DNA of 64,000 nt, from contig NZ_CP126106.1 in assembly GCF_030123325.1 (NCBI RefSeq), positions 4,740,001 through 4,804,000 of the forward strand, in the 5' to 3' direction. A program made the translations under genes and the position numbers. Shown here one piece after another: positions 33,706-41,943 of this stretch. Origin of the DNA: Peribacillus simplex. Lineage in GTDB: Bacteria > Bacillota > Bacilli > Bacillales > DSM-1321. Position 1 is the stretch's first letter; each line of letters starts with the position of its first letter. The notes under the pieces were generated by a model. The model saw nothing but the letters and a program-made list of their open reading frames with translations. It made no database searches and was not told the origin of the DNA.

Positions 33706-35223
33706 GTGAAAAAATTCTTTGGATGTTTTATTATGGTAGGCCTTCTTTTTATATACCTCTTTCCGACCAATGGTACTTCATCAAGTAAAACCCTTTACAT
33801 AGGTTCTGTTAAAGTGGACAATACAAAAGTTTTCAGTTCTCCTAAATTAGGTTCCACTCAATTAAAGACATTAAAAAAGGGCGAGGAGTTTCCCGTCATT
33901 TCTTCTTCCGTTGGGGATTCCGCGGGGCCTATCATTCATAAAGTAAAGGCTGGAAACACATTATGGAAAGTAGCAAATCAATATGGTGTTTCAGTAAGTG
34001 AGTTACAAAAAGAAAATAAATTAACTTCGACCGAAATAAATATTGGCCAAAACCTGAAGATTCCCCAGAAATATAAGATCCATAAGGTTGTATCAGGAGA
34101 TACATTGTGGAAGATTTCTACTAAATATAAGGTAACCACAAGTGATTTGACGAAATTAAACAACTTACATACGGTTACACTTAAAGTAGGCCAGAAATTG
34201 AAGATTCCGGATTATTACTACCAAGTTCAATTGCTTGATGGTAAAAAGGGATGGATAAAGGCATCCCAGCTTCAAAAAAAGGCGCAAAAACCTATTGTCA
34301 TGGGCTGGACGCATAATGGATCGAAAGAAAACTACACCCAACAAATTAAACAGCCCAATTTAAATGTAGTTTCTCCCCGTTCCTATACGCTGACGGATTC
34401 CGGTAATTTCGTTTCCATTTCTGCGGATGCAAAATTCGTCCAAAACGCCCATAAACAAGGAAAACAAGTTTGGCAGCTTATCGGTAATCAATTTGACCCT
34501 GTCTTAACTGGTTCTGTACTAGGCAATACAAAAAAACGCCAGAAATTAGTTTCAGCTTTGCGTGATTCACTTGTTAAAACTAAAAGTGATGGAATAAATG
34601 TGGATTTTGAAAACATCGATCCAAAAAACAAGAAAGACTTCGTACTTTTCATAGGCGAACTGAAAAAGGCACTAAAACCCCATGGAATTAAAGTATCCGT
34701 CGATGTCACCCGAGAAAATGAAGACCCTTTTTGGTCAAAAAGTCTGGATAGGAAAGCACTTGGCAAAATAGCGGACTACATCATCATAATGGGTTATGAC
34801 GAGCATTGGGGAGGGAGCCCGGTAGCCGGGTCCGTTTCCTCGTTACCTTGGATCAAAGAAGGAACCAAGCTTTTAATGAAAGAAGTACCTGCCCATAAGA
34901 TCATATTGGCCGTACCATTTTATACGAGAGAATGGGTAACCGATTTATCGACCAAAAAAGTGAAAAGCCACGACCGTACCATGGCTGAAGTCAACAAAAT
35001 CATTTCATCTCATAAACTTAAAAGGGTATGGGATAAAAAGGCTCAACAAAATTACGTGGAGTACACTTCCAACGGGGAAAAGCACCAAATATGGATAGAA
35101 GATGAAAAATCGATGAAGCTCCGTATTGACCTGGCAAAACAAAATCATCTAGGCGGTGTATCTGCTTGGTACCTTGGATCAGAAACCCCTGACATTTGGG
35201 ATGTCTATCATTTTAATCAATAG
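33706..35223 (+). CDS. LysM-containing GH18 glycosidase with split SH3 domain
   Basis: Cell-wall or spore-cortex hydrolase of about 505 residues. GTG 33706 follows AAAGGGG; the longer frame from 33631 has no ribosome site. An N-terminal signal anchor (KKFFGCFIMVGLLFIYLFP) leads into an SH3-like half (32-68). LysM1 (77-120, HKVKAGNTLWKVANQYGVSV) and LysM2 (124-168, HKVVSGDTLWKISTKYKVTT) follow. Then comes what looks like the second SH3 half (169-191, YYYQVQLLDGKKGWIKASQL) and a GH18 domain whose catalytic motif is DGINVDFE (Glu302). LysM repeats bind peptidoglycan GlcNAc; GH18 members of this type (YaaH/SleL, YdhD, YvbX) act as N-acetylglucosaminidases in Bacillus spores. Confidence 0.9.
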   Translation: MKKFFGCFIMVGLLFIYLFPTNGTSSSKTLYIGSVKVDNTKVFSSPKLGSTQLKTLKKGEEFPVISSSVGDSAGPIIHKVKAGNTLWKVANQYGVSVSELQKENKLTSTEINIGQNLKIPQKYKIHKVVSGDTLWKISTKYKVTTSDLTKLNNLHTVTLKVGQKLKIPDYYYQVQLLDGKKGWIKASQLQKKAQKPIVMGWTHNGSKENYTQQIKQPNLNVVSPRSYTLTDSGNFVSISADAKFVQNAHKQGKQVWQLIGNQFDPVLTGSVLGNTKKRQKLVSALRDSLVKTKSDGINVDFENIDPKNKKDFVLFIGELKKALKPHGIKVSVDVTRENEDPFWSKSLDRKALGKIADYIIIMGYDEHWGGSPVAGSVSSLPWIKEGTKLLMKEVPAHKIILAVPFYTREWVTDLSTKKVKSHDRTMAEVNKIISSHKLKRVWDKKAQQNYVEYTSNGEKHQIWIEDEKSMKLRIDLAKQNHLGGVSAWYLGSETPDIWDVYHFNQ

Positions 35224-35244
35224 ATTAATAGAAAAACCATAAGG

Positions 35245-35277
35245 AAAAAAGGCCTCACATTGTGTGCGGCCTTTTTT
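35245..35277. terminator. Bidirectional terminator, GH18 / EamA
   Basis: AAAAAAGGCCTCACA pairs with TGTGTGCGGCCTTTTTT between convergent genes. Confidence 0.85.
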
Positions 35278-36151
35278 GAATGGCATCATTTTCAGTCGGT
35301 CTTGCCGTCTTAAGTGAATAGAGCACCCCAATAAATATCAATGTAATGCCCAAGATTTGAATCCTGTCCGGTTGAAATCCTGAAAGCAGAATATCCAAAA
35401 GGATGGCCACTGCCGGATCGACAAAAATCATGAAAGAAACTACATTTGTAGGCAAGTGACGGATACTATTAAAAAACAGCAGATACACGACGCCTGTATG
35501 GATGATGCCAGTAAGTACCGTATAAAACCATTCGGAAGATTTTAGCGTTGTGTAGACTGAAAAATCGACAAAAGGGATCAGTAATAGAAATCCAATGAAC
35601 ATTTGCAGAAAGGTGGTCGCGTATACACTTGTCTTTGAAATGCTCTTTCCTAAAAGCATGGTTGCCGCATAGAAAAATGCAGCAATGATTCCATAAATGA
35701 TCCCTTCCCATTCAGGGGTTGATGATCGAAATCCATCTGTTCCCATAATGAATAATGTGCCAATGAAGCAAAGTGAAATGGCCAGGATGGAGAATAAACT
35801 CATTTTCTCCCTGAAGATGAAGCTCCCGATAATGAGTACAATGATCGGTGCTAAATGATAGAGCGAAATGGCTATTGTCACGGATATCAGCTCGAAAGAT
35901 TTAAAGAGGAATATCCAGTTTAACAAGTTGGCCACTGCGCAGAAAATGATGAGCATTACCTCTCTGGAATTCCATATTTCGTTCTTGAAATGTCCTGTAA
36001 TCATCCATGCTGCACATAAGAAAATGGCAGCACAAATGCAGCGGACAAAAACCAATTCCAATGCAGGAAGTCCTGATAGTCCTGAAAAGAAACCGACAGA
36101 ACCAAAGATCGTCATGGCTAGAGTCAGTTGAAGAAGTGCTATTTTTTTCAT
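35255..36151 (-). CDS. EamA-family (drug/metabolite superfamily) transporter
   Basis: Ten-helix membrane protein of 298 residues, two EamA repeats. The first begins LTLAMTIFGSVGFFSGLSGL with ELVFVRCICAAIFL, the second GIIYGIIAAFFYAATMLLGK. Helix 9-10 has the HLPTNVVSFMIFVDPAVAIL pattern common to exporters of amino acids or metabolites. ATG 36151 follows AAGGGGAAATTAA. The cargo is unknown. It overlaps the terminator by its stop-proximal region only. Confidence 0.88.
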   Translation of the reverse strand: MKKIALLQLTLAMTIFGSVGFFSGLSGLPALELVFVRCICAAIFLCAAWMITGHFKNEIWNSREVMLIIFCAVANLLNWIFLFKSFELISVTIAISLYHLAPIIVLIIGSFIFREKMSLFSILAISLCFIGTLFIMGTDGFRSSTPEWEGIIYGIIAAFFYAATMLLGKSISKTSVYATTFLQMFIGFLLLIPFVDFSVYTTLKSSEWFYTVLTGIIHTGVVYLLFFNSIRHLPTNVVSFMIFVDPAVAILLDILLSGFQPDRIQILGITLIFIGVLYSLKTARPTENDAIQKRPHTM

Positions 36152-36254
36152 TTAATTTCCCCTCAAGAATTTTCCATTTTTTACATTCATACTAACATTT
36201 CTCGGGCATGCCGTCACGTGTGATGATATTCGCCCACATTTGATCTGGAATCAT

Positions 36255-36366
36255 TCATGTACACCTGCTATCGCGCGGCAAGGTCGTCATGATCTCGTCT
36301 TCCCTGCCTTCCTTCATTTTGGCGGCCCAGTCCGGCTCCATCAGTAATTCCCTTCCTAAAATGAAG
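36255..36366 (-). pseudogene. C-terminal remnant of an old-yellow-enzyme NADH:flavin oxidoreductase
   Basis: Reverse-strand frame ending TGA at 36255 reads LGRELLMEPDWAAKMKEGRE and then DEIMTTLPR. This matches the G-R-x-L-(L/I)-x-(D/E)-P-x-W substrate-phosphate region of OYE/YqjM/YqiG enzymes. The reading frame stops abruptly at the MITE-like element beginning at 36369; the rest of the gene is absent on the far side. It is therefore a gene relic that coincides with an element insertion or with a deletion. Confidence 0.72.
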
Positions 36367-36368
36367 AA

Positions 36369-36584
36369 GGCTGTTTTCGCATACTTTGTTGCTATTCACC
36401 AAGTAATGCGGTGTGGTTGATTTCCCCTCCAACGCTCGCTTTCCGCGGGGCGGCGGTGAGCCTCCTCGGCGTAAACGCCTGTGGGGTCTCACCTGTCCCG
36501 CTGCTCCCGCAGGAGTCTCGCAATCCGTTCCAATCAACCTTAAATCGTTTCGTTTTAAAAACAACAATCTTTACGAAAAGAGCC
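36369..36584 (+). mobile_element. MITE-like element copy A (216 bp)
   Basis: Terminal inverted repeats GGCTGTTTTCGCATACTTTG and (from the right end) GGCTCTTTTCGTAAAGATTG. Flanked by a perfect 8-bp direct repeat ATGAAGAA (36361-36368 and 36585-36592). It has no transposase. The interior has GC-rich palindromic sequence (TCCGCGGGGCGG). The ends and the 8-bp duplication fit mobilisation by an ISL3-family transposase. Confidence 0.85.
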
Positions 36585-36597
36585 ATGAAGAAAAACC

Positions 36598-36630
36598 AAG
36601 AATCCCCTTTTCATGAAGAAGGGGATTCCT
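36598..36630 (-). terminator. Terminator of zinc-ribbon gene
   Basis: GAATCCCCTT and AAGGGGATTC flank TTCATGAAG-type loop sequence. On the reverse strand the stem is followed by TTGGTTTTT. Confidence 0.7.
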
Positions 36631-36642
36631 TTCGTGCAGTGA

Positions 36643-36846
36643 TCATCCTAAGAATAGATCCAGCAGATTACTGCCTGCCGATGATTGCCTATTATAAAAC
36701 TCCGAATAACCGCAATTTTTGCAATACACAACCGTAAATTGATTATTCTGGACATCGAACATTTTTGACAAGCCTGTTCCTGTCATGGCTACATCCTTCT
36801 TAGCAGCATCATTGCTTCCGCATTTCATACAACCCTTTTCGTTCAT
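36643..36846 (-). CDS. Small zinc-ribbon protein (67 aa)
   Basis: Two Cys pairs, MKCG...(CMKCG near 6-9) and YCKNCGYSEFY (near 42-46), make a zinc ribbon of 67 residues. The middle TGTGLSKMFDVQNNQFTVVY and the C-terminus NLLDLFLG are typical of the short 'zinc ribbon domain-containing' proteins of Bacillus. It may bind nucleic acid or a protein partner; the function is unknown. Own terminator downstream, no operon partner. Confidence 0.85.
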   Translation of the reverse strand: MNEKGCMKCGSNDAAKKDVAMTGTGLSKMFDVQNNQFTVVYCKNCGYSEFYNRQSSAGSNLLDLFLG

Positions 36847-37033
36847 GATCCTTCATCTCCCAATCTATATATAAATACCGGTCCAGCACCGTACATAATT
36901 AAATATACGGATAAAGTGATGAATGGTTTCAGAACTTATAAAAAAATGGAAATTCGTTCCTTAAACATATTCTTTATCGCATCCCTTTCTTAAACGGCCG
37001 AACCTCTTAATCGAGGACACTCGAGAAAAAACA

Positions 37034-37579
37034 TTACATGACCTCTGCATCGTCCAATCGTATTTCTGCAACCCTTCCACCTTGAACACACCAAAACTCT
37101 AAAGTAATATTCCGTTTATGGTCAATGTAGCCGATAATATCCGCTCCCTGTTCATAGCTTTTATAATAATGATCTCCATACTTCGAAAGAACGTCCGCTT
37201 TCTTACTCCCTAATTTAATACCTTTGCTTGTTTGTAGGGAGTTTTCAAATAGATCGTCGTCCGTACTTGAAATGATTAATCGCATAATTTTCCCTTTATG
37301 CTTTTCTGTATTGATAGAGGCCGTTTTTAACCCGCCTTTCCAATAATAATAATCATATGCATTATTATTATTATCTTGATCGATGGGTTCTCCATATTCC
37401 CTAATAAATTCCAGACTCGATATGTTATCCAAAACCTTAAATCCCCCGATGGATTCATCGGACAAATCTGTTGGTTTTGTCAATTTTTCAGAGAATGCCG
37501 AGTACACATAGAAACCTAATGCTGTTCCAATAATAATAAGTACAATTATGAACTTTCGTTTATCATGCATTTTTCCCAT
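37034..37579 (-). CDS. Membrane-anchored hypothetical protein (181 aa)
   Basis: Not recognised. One N-terminal helix (KFIIVLIIIGTALGFYVYSA) anchors or exports a soluble part of about 150 residues. The part has GGFKVLDNISSLEFIREYGE, a short Asn run (QDNNNNAYDYYYWKGGLKT) and a later GIKLGSKKADVLSKYGDHYY. The 'lGskkadVlkkyG' pattern recalls beta-lactamase-inhibitor-like (BLIP/SmpA-type) repeats, so a wall- or protein-binding role is possible. The start may be ATG 37579 or 37570. No clear operon partner. Confidence 0.75.
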   Translation of the reverse strand: MGKMHDKRKFIIVLIIIGTALGFYVYSAFSEKLTKPTDLSDESIGGFKVLDNISSLEFIREYGEPIDQDNNNNAYDYYYWKGGLKTASINTEKHKGKIMRLIISSTDDDLFENSLQTSKGIKLGSKKADVLSKYGDHYYKSYEQGADIIGYIDHKRNITLEFWCVQGGRVAEIRLDDAEVM

Positions 37580-37642
37580 CCTTGAATCTACTCCATCTCT
37601 ATCGGATTATTTCCGTGGGTCACTATTCTGTAAATTGAGCTG

Positions 37643-37794
37643 CTAACTAGCAAACAGGCAGGAACTGACCCCCATTATGAATCCTCCGCCTATCCCGACC
37701 ACTACTCCAACAACTGTCCATTGTAAATGATCATGCCCGTTAGAAATAAAGAGAATCCTATAAGTCCAGTTAACAAAACCTTTTTTTTATTCAT
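37643..37794 (-). pseudogene. Frameshifted small membrane protein
   Basis: From ATG 37794 the reverse strand reads MNKKKVLLTGLIGFSLFLTG, then soon meets TAG. A shifted frame continues protein-like, GHDHLQWTVVGVVVGIGGGF then IMGVSSC, to TAG 37643. The total length of 152 nt is not a multiple of three, consistent with a one-base indel between the two hydrophobic halves. The restored product would be a ~50-residue, two-helix membrane protein of a type common in Bacillus. Confidence 0.6.
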
Positions 37795-37905
37795 TTTACA
37801 CCCCTATGCCCTACTAAATATCCTTATATTATCTTATACGGATATATTTGGATAAAGGTTTCACTTTATGCCAGATTCAAAGTAGCAACATTCCTTTTGC
37901 ATAAG

Positions 37906-37938
37906 AAAAACCGAAATCAGCTACTGATTTCGGTTTTT
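37906..37938 (-). terminator. Terminator of ABC-2 operon
   Basis: AAAAACCGAAATCAG, loop CTA, CTGATTTCGGTTTTT: a perfect 15-bp stem, T-rich on both strands. Confidence 0.88.
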
Positions 37939-37946
37939 CGCTCTAT

Positions 37947-38906
37947 TTAATTCGTGATATCTTTTTTCTGGAAGAAGAAGAAAGTTAGCGCTAAAAAGAT
38001 AAGGTAATAGATTCCCAGTACACCCATCGAGAATCCTAGTGTAGCTCCATCGAACATTTCTATGGTTCCGGAAATATAGCCCCTTAAATCAAGGTGGGGG
38101 AATAAGACGAATTTTAACCACTCGTATTTATCGATGAATGATTGAATGACCATATTTAATGTCGAGGAAGCAAATAGGATGAAAATGGATATACCTACTG
38201 CAAGTGCTTGGTTTTTAAATAATGTGCTTAACATGAAAGCGATTGTCGTGATGACCAGGAATCCTGGTATCCAGTATACGATCATGTCCACGAAATATTC
38301 GCCGACCACCACCGGACTGAATTCACCGAAAGATGCGGGATCCATGATTTTGTCTGAATACGAACCATTGCCAAAGAATATGATTCCGATTAGATAACTG
38401 AATATAAGTAGGCTCGCAAGTAATAACGCTGCAAATAATAGGGAAGTAATATATTTGGAAAGTAGAATCTTCCAACGTTTATAAGGCCTGATCAACAGTT
38501 GTTTAATGGTGCCATCCGAAAATTCAGAGGAAACGAGCGAGCTGCAAACAATAACGACGAATAAAGTGACAAATGATGTTAATGATGTAGTCCATTCCGC
38601 CATATAGGTCCAATTCGTGTTTAAGTCAGGGTTTATATTATCAGCCAGCAGTTGCTTGTTGAGATTAATATCTTCCATGATCATGGCTTTTTCATCTTCA
38701 CTGATTTCCTTAGCTTCCAAAGCCTTTTCCTGTTCTTGTATATCTGCCTTTAACTCTTGCTTCCAATCTTTACCCGATTCGTCGGGACTTAGTTTATAAT
38801 CGATGACCGCAGCCCCTAATGCTGCCAATAAAAGAAAAGCGATGAATATATAAGTTGATACTTTTGAAAAGATTTTCATCCATTCATTTTTTACTAAGGA
38901 CATCAT
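37947..38906 (-). CDS. ABC-2 type transporter permease
   Basis: Membrane subunit of an exporter, 319 residues. The first helix (MKIFSKVSTYIFIAFLLLAA region) is followed by a charged extracytoplasmic coil (ESGKDWKQELKADIQEQEKAL). Five more helices follow, with the family motif SSEFSDGTIKQLLIRPYKRWKILLSKY (shown in part: SSEFSDGTIKQLLIRPYKR), the hallmark of ABC2_membrane_4 proteins like BcrB. It overlaps the ATPase stop by four bases. Such pairs export antimicrobial peptides or lipids; the substrate is unknown. Confidence 0.9.
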   Translation of the reverse strand: MMSLVKNEWMKIFSKVSTYIFIAFLLLAALGAAVIDYKLSPDESGKDWKQELKADIQEQEKALEAKEISEDEKAMIMEDINLNKQLLADNINPDLNTNWTYMAEWTTSLTSFVTLFVVIVCSSLVSSEFSDGTIKQLLIRPYKRWKILLSKYITSLLFAALLLASLLIFSYLIGIIFFGNGSYSDKIMDPASFGEFSPVVVGEYFVDMIVYWIPGFLVITTIAFMLSTLFKNQALAVGISIFILFASSTLNMVIQSFIDKYEWLKFVLFPHLDLRGYISGTIEMFDGATLGFSMGVLGIYYLIFLALTFFFFQKKDITN

Positions 38907-39835
38907 ACAGACTCCCTCATTTCCTGCTCAGTGATTTCAAAGAATTTGTCTTCCAGTGATTTTCTAGTAATGCCAATTTCATAGACATCGAGCTGATTTT
39001 CAATAAAACTCCTATTTATATTGGCCGTTTGTTCCCGAGTGGCCGATACGGAGATTGTCTTCGCATCAAATTTCAGAATCGTAATATCCCTAAACTGTTC
39101 TTGAAGGATTTTCTTAGCTAGCTTCCCATCACTGACAGTGAATGAAACTTCATTGATCGTTTCGGTTTTTTCATCAACAATATGTTCTTTCGTATGTATC
39201 AGTTTTCCCTTTTCAATAACGGCAAAACTATCGCACATCAATTGCATTTCCGATAGTAAATGTGATGAAATCAATATCCCGACGCCTTCACTTGCCAGTA
39301 CTTTCAAATAATCACGAAACTCGCGAATCCCTTGTGGATCCAAACCATTCGTCGGTTCATCAAAAATCAATAACTTCGGTTTATGTAAAATGGCCTGTGC
39401 CACGCCTAAGCGCTGGCGCATCCCTAATGAATAGGTTTTAACCTTCTTATCGATGGCATGATCCAGTTTGACAAGCTTGATGACCTCTTCTATTCTCTCA
39501 TTGGATATGTCATTGGATGACATTCGGGCATAATGGAGGATATTCTTTCTGCCTGTCATGTACTTATAAAACTCCGGGTTTTCAACAATGGCCCCCAATT
39601 GATTCATTGCACCTTCGAAATCATTATCGAGGTCACTGCCATTGATCATGACAGTGCCGCCCGTACGGTTGATGAGACCTGTGATCATACGGATGATAGT
39701 GGTCTTACCAGCACCATTCGGACCAAGCAAACCAAATATTTCATTACTTTTTATTTCAAAGCTAACATTGTCCACGATGGTTGCTTTTCCAATTTTTTTA
39801 GTTAAGGATTGAACCTTAAGAACCGATTCAGACAT
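38903..39835 (-). CDS. ABC transporter ATP-binding protein (BcrA/YxlF type)
   Basis: Cytoplasmic ATPase of 310 residues. ATG 39835 is chosen because GGAAGG lies just upstream; a longer frame adds 12 unlikely residues. Walker A GPNGAGKTT, Q-loop VENPEFYKYMTGRKN, signature YSLGMRQRLGVAQAI, Walker B LLIFDEPTNGLDP and ISSHLLSEM (switch His) are all present. The C-terminal 80 residues form the usual DUF4162-type tail. It is translationally coupled to the permease. The pair resembles bacitracin- or lantibiotic-immunity exporters. Confidence 0.92.
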   Translation of the reverse strand: MSESVLKVQSLTKKIGKATIVDNVSFEIKSNEIFGLLGPNGAGKTTIIRMITGLINRTGGTVMINGSDLDNDFEGAMNQLGAIVENPEFYKYMTGRKNILHYARMSSNDISNERIEEVIKLVKLDHAIDKKVKTYSLGMRQRLGVAQAILHKPKLLIFDEPTNGLDPQGIREFRDYLKVLASEGVGILISSHLLSEMQLMCDSFAVIEKGKLIHTKEHIVDEKTETINEVSFTVSDGKLAKKILQEQFRDITILKFDAKTISVSATREQTANINRSFIENQLDVYEIGITRKSLEDKFFEITEQEMRESV

Positions 39836-40097
39836 ATAATACCTTCCTTTTTTCATTTTTTCCAAAATCACACAAATCCTACATTACCATATTATGCATA
39901 TTATTACTATACTGAAATTCTTTCATTTGGGTATATTGAACCAATGCCCCCATCGGCGTCACCTTCCCGCCCGCATTATCATAAACACCTTTTTCCTCGA
40001 AATAGCAACAACTCCTATGTACCTTTTACTTTTAATACGTTTTTGTTTGAATAAAGTTACAGGAATATTTTATCTAATCAGGAAAGTTTATGGATAA

Positions 40098-40337
40098 TCA
40101 CAAGCTAAGCAATATATAAGTAAAGCCGATGGAAATGGCCAGGCCCAATGTAAAAAGAAGGACTTTTCTAACAATAGATGGTAAAAGCTTATATATCATC
40201 ATTAAAATTACATCGATGAAATTCGTTGATATTCCGGAGCCGAACTCTTTGATCTCTTTCTTTTTGCCAAAAACGGCGAACCACATTACAAAAAGACCGC
40301 ATAAAATAAAAATGATGGAAAAAATCTTATATCCCAT
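40098..40337 (-). CDS. Small membrane protein, 79 aa
   Basis: Two hydrophobic helices (IFSIIFILCGLFVMWFAVF near 5-23 and KVLLFTLGLAISIGFTYILL near 58-77) are joined by a polar KKKEIKEFGSG loop. Start ATG 40337 after GGGTGACATACA. No family recognised. It lies upstream of the ABC operon on the same strand but 260 bases away. Confidence 0.65.
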   Translation of the reverse strand: MGYKIFSIIFILCGLFVMWFAVFGKKKEIKEFGSGISTNFIDVILMMIYKLLPSIVRKVLLFTLGLAISIGFTYILLSL

Positions 40338-40399
40338 TGTATGTCACCCATTTCCTCATAGGTTAAACGATATTGTTATATTCTTATCTTAACTGGTTT

Positions 40400-40894
40400 T
40401 TAGGATTCAAGTTTCAAGATGAATTCTTCAACCTCTTCCCCTCTTGCATGGGAATATCCTTTGTCTTCATCGAATCTTTCAAATCCGCATTTTTTCAGCA
40501 CCCTGATGGATGCGAGATTATCCTTGGCTGCCCGGGCATAAAGAGGACGCACTTTTACTTTCGGCAAAAAATTGAGCAGTGCCTTTGTAGCGATTCCTTT
40601 ACCCCAATATTGCTTCCCGATCCAATAACTCACTTCAGGGTTACCAAACTGCTCAAACTTGAGAATGCTGCCCGCAACACATCCGTTGTGGATTATGGTC
40701 ATTTTTTGAATATCCCGGTTCGATAAAATGTTCTTCCAGTGTGTCAAAAACGCCACTTTGTCTGATGGATCCCTGGATGTGAAAGCAGCCATATAGTTTG
40801 CGGCAGGATCCAGTTGCTGCTCGAAAAAGATAGGAAGATCACTATCCATGACCTCCCGCAGCCGTACTCCTTCGTCATTGGTTTGCAATCCCAT
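40400..40894 (-). CDS. GNAT acetyltransferase
   Basis: 164-residue N-acetyltransferase. VRLREVMDSDLPIFFEQQLD opens the fold. VSYWIGKQYWGKGIATKAL is the acetyl-CoA loop, RAAKDNLASIRVLKKCGFER the following helix, and the end EEVEEFILKLES is short. Belongs to the Acetyltransf_3 (RimJ-like) group. Substrate unknown. RBS GGGGAGGG before ATG 40894. Confidence 0.88.
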   Translation of the reverse strand: MGLQTNDEGVRLREVMDSDLPIFFEQQLDPAANYMAAFTSRDPSDKVAFLTHWKNILSNRDIQKMTIIHNGCVAGSILKFEQFGNPEVSYWIGKQYWGKGIATKALLNFLPKVKVRPLYARAAKDNLASIRVLKKCGFERFDEDKGYSHARGEEVEEFILKLES

Positions 40895-40927
40895 AATGTC
40901 ACCCTCCCCACCAATTCATTAAAAACC

Positions 40928-40955
40928 GGAAAAACCGAAGACTCTGCCATCTTCG
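40928..40955 (-). terminator. Terminator of HAD gene
   Basis: Reverse strand CCGAAGA, loop, TCTTCGG followed by TTTTT. Confidence 0.75.
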
Positions 40956-40999
40956 GCGCGGTTTCATTCCTTCATCATACTATAATTTCCTTCGAACGC

Positions 41000-41653
41000 T
41001 TATTGCTCAATATGTTTTATAACGTCAGACAAGCTCTTATCCATCATGGATCGGAGGCGTAAATGATGATTTTCAAAAGCTAAAGCTTCAGTCACGGGAT
41101 TAGGAACGATTACACACTTTAATCCCGCCGTCAGGGCCGCTTGAAGCCCATTTAACGAATCTTCAAACGCCACGGCTTCTGAAGGCCGAATGCCCAGGAC
41201 TTCAATTGCCTTTACATACAAATCAGGCGCAGGTTTTACTTTTTCAACATCATCCCCTGTAATGAGAACTTCAAAATAGTTTAACAGCCCAAGTTCCCCC
41301 AGATGATGAGTGACCCACTCTTTTGTCGAGCTTGAAGCGAGGGCGATTTTATATCCATTGTTTTTTGCTTCTTCTAAATAATCCTTTACACCTTCACGTG
41401 CCTGTGATGTTTTCATTTTGACTTCATGAAAGCTTTTTGCTCTGGATTCAATTTCTTCAATATTGCAACTTTCCCCCAGCTGATCCTTGAAGTACTGATT
41501 AAGTTCAGTATTATCCGTTCCGATACATTTTACGAAATGTTCGAGGGGCAAATCAGATTTATAAAAAGCCATCGTTTCTTTATAAGCCTCATACCAAGCC
41601 GTTTCTGTGTCTAAAATTAAACCATCAAAGTCGAAAATAACTGCTTTAATCAT
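41000..41653 (-). CDS. HAD-superfamily phosphatase / phosphoglucomutase-like
   Basis: 217-residue haloacid-dehalogenase-fold hydrolase. ATG 41653 follows AAAGGAGGAAATC; the upstream extension lacks a ribosome site. Motif I is FDFDGLILDTE (nucleophile and acid Asp), motif II ALASSS, motif III the Lys of DDVEKVKPAPDLY and motif IV AFEDSLNGLQAAL. The alpha-helical cap after motif I is of the beta-phosphoglucomutase type, like B. subtilis YhcW. Probable sugar-phosphate phosphatase; specificity unknown. Confidence 0.9.
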   Translation of the reverse strand: MIKAVIFDFDGLILDTETAWYEAYKETMAFYKSDLPLEHFVKCIGTDNTELNQYFKDQLGESCNIEEIESRAKSFHEVKMKTSQAREGVKDYLEEAKNNGYKIALASSSTKEWVTHHLGELGLLNYFEVLITGDDVEKVKPAPDLYVKAIEVLGIRPSEAVAFEDSLNGLQAALTAGLKCVIVPNPVTEALAFENHHLRLRSMMDKSLSDVIKHIEQ

Positions 41654-41943
41654 AATGATTTCCTCCTTTACCCTTGAAATTGAATTTCTATTAACATAAA
41701 CGTACATGAATGAATTACCTTGTTCAACCAAACGGTTCCGTTCGTTCCACGGGAAGTTCGATCTTTTTCCATAATTAGTTAATCACTAAGGATATGGTAA
41801 CCCGATGTCCGCCTCATTTCTTTTTTATATGTTACATGTTTTAACAATTACTTAGTGCCTTCGCGGTGTTTTTCCTTAACTGCGCCTAAAAGAGTGATAG
41901 TTTAACGAATCGTTTATTGCAGGAAACAACGAGGAGGATAAAC

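Noticed and set aside
36268..36567. Reverse frame of 99 codons across MITE copy A
   Set aside because: Translates the GC-rich MITE interior; not a conserved gene.
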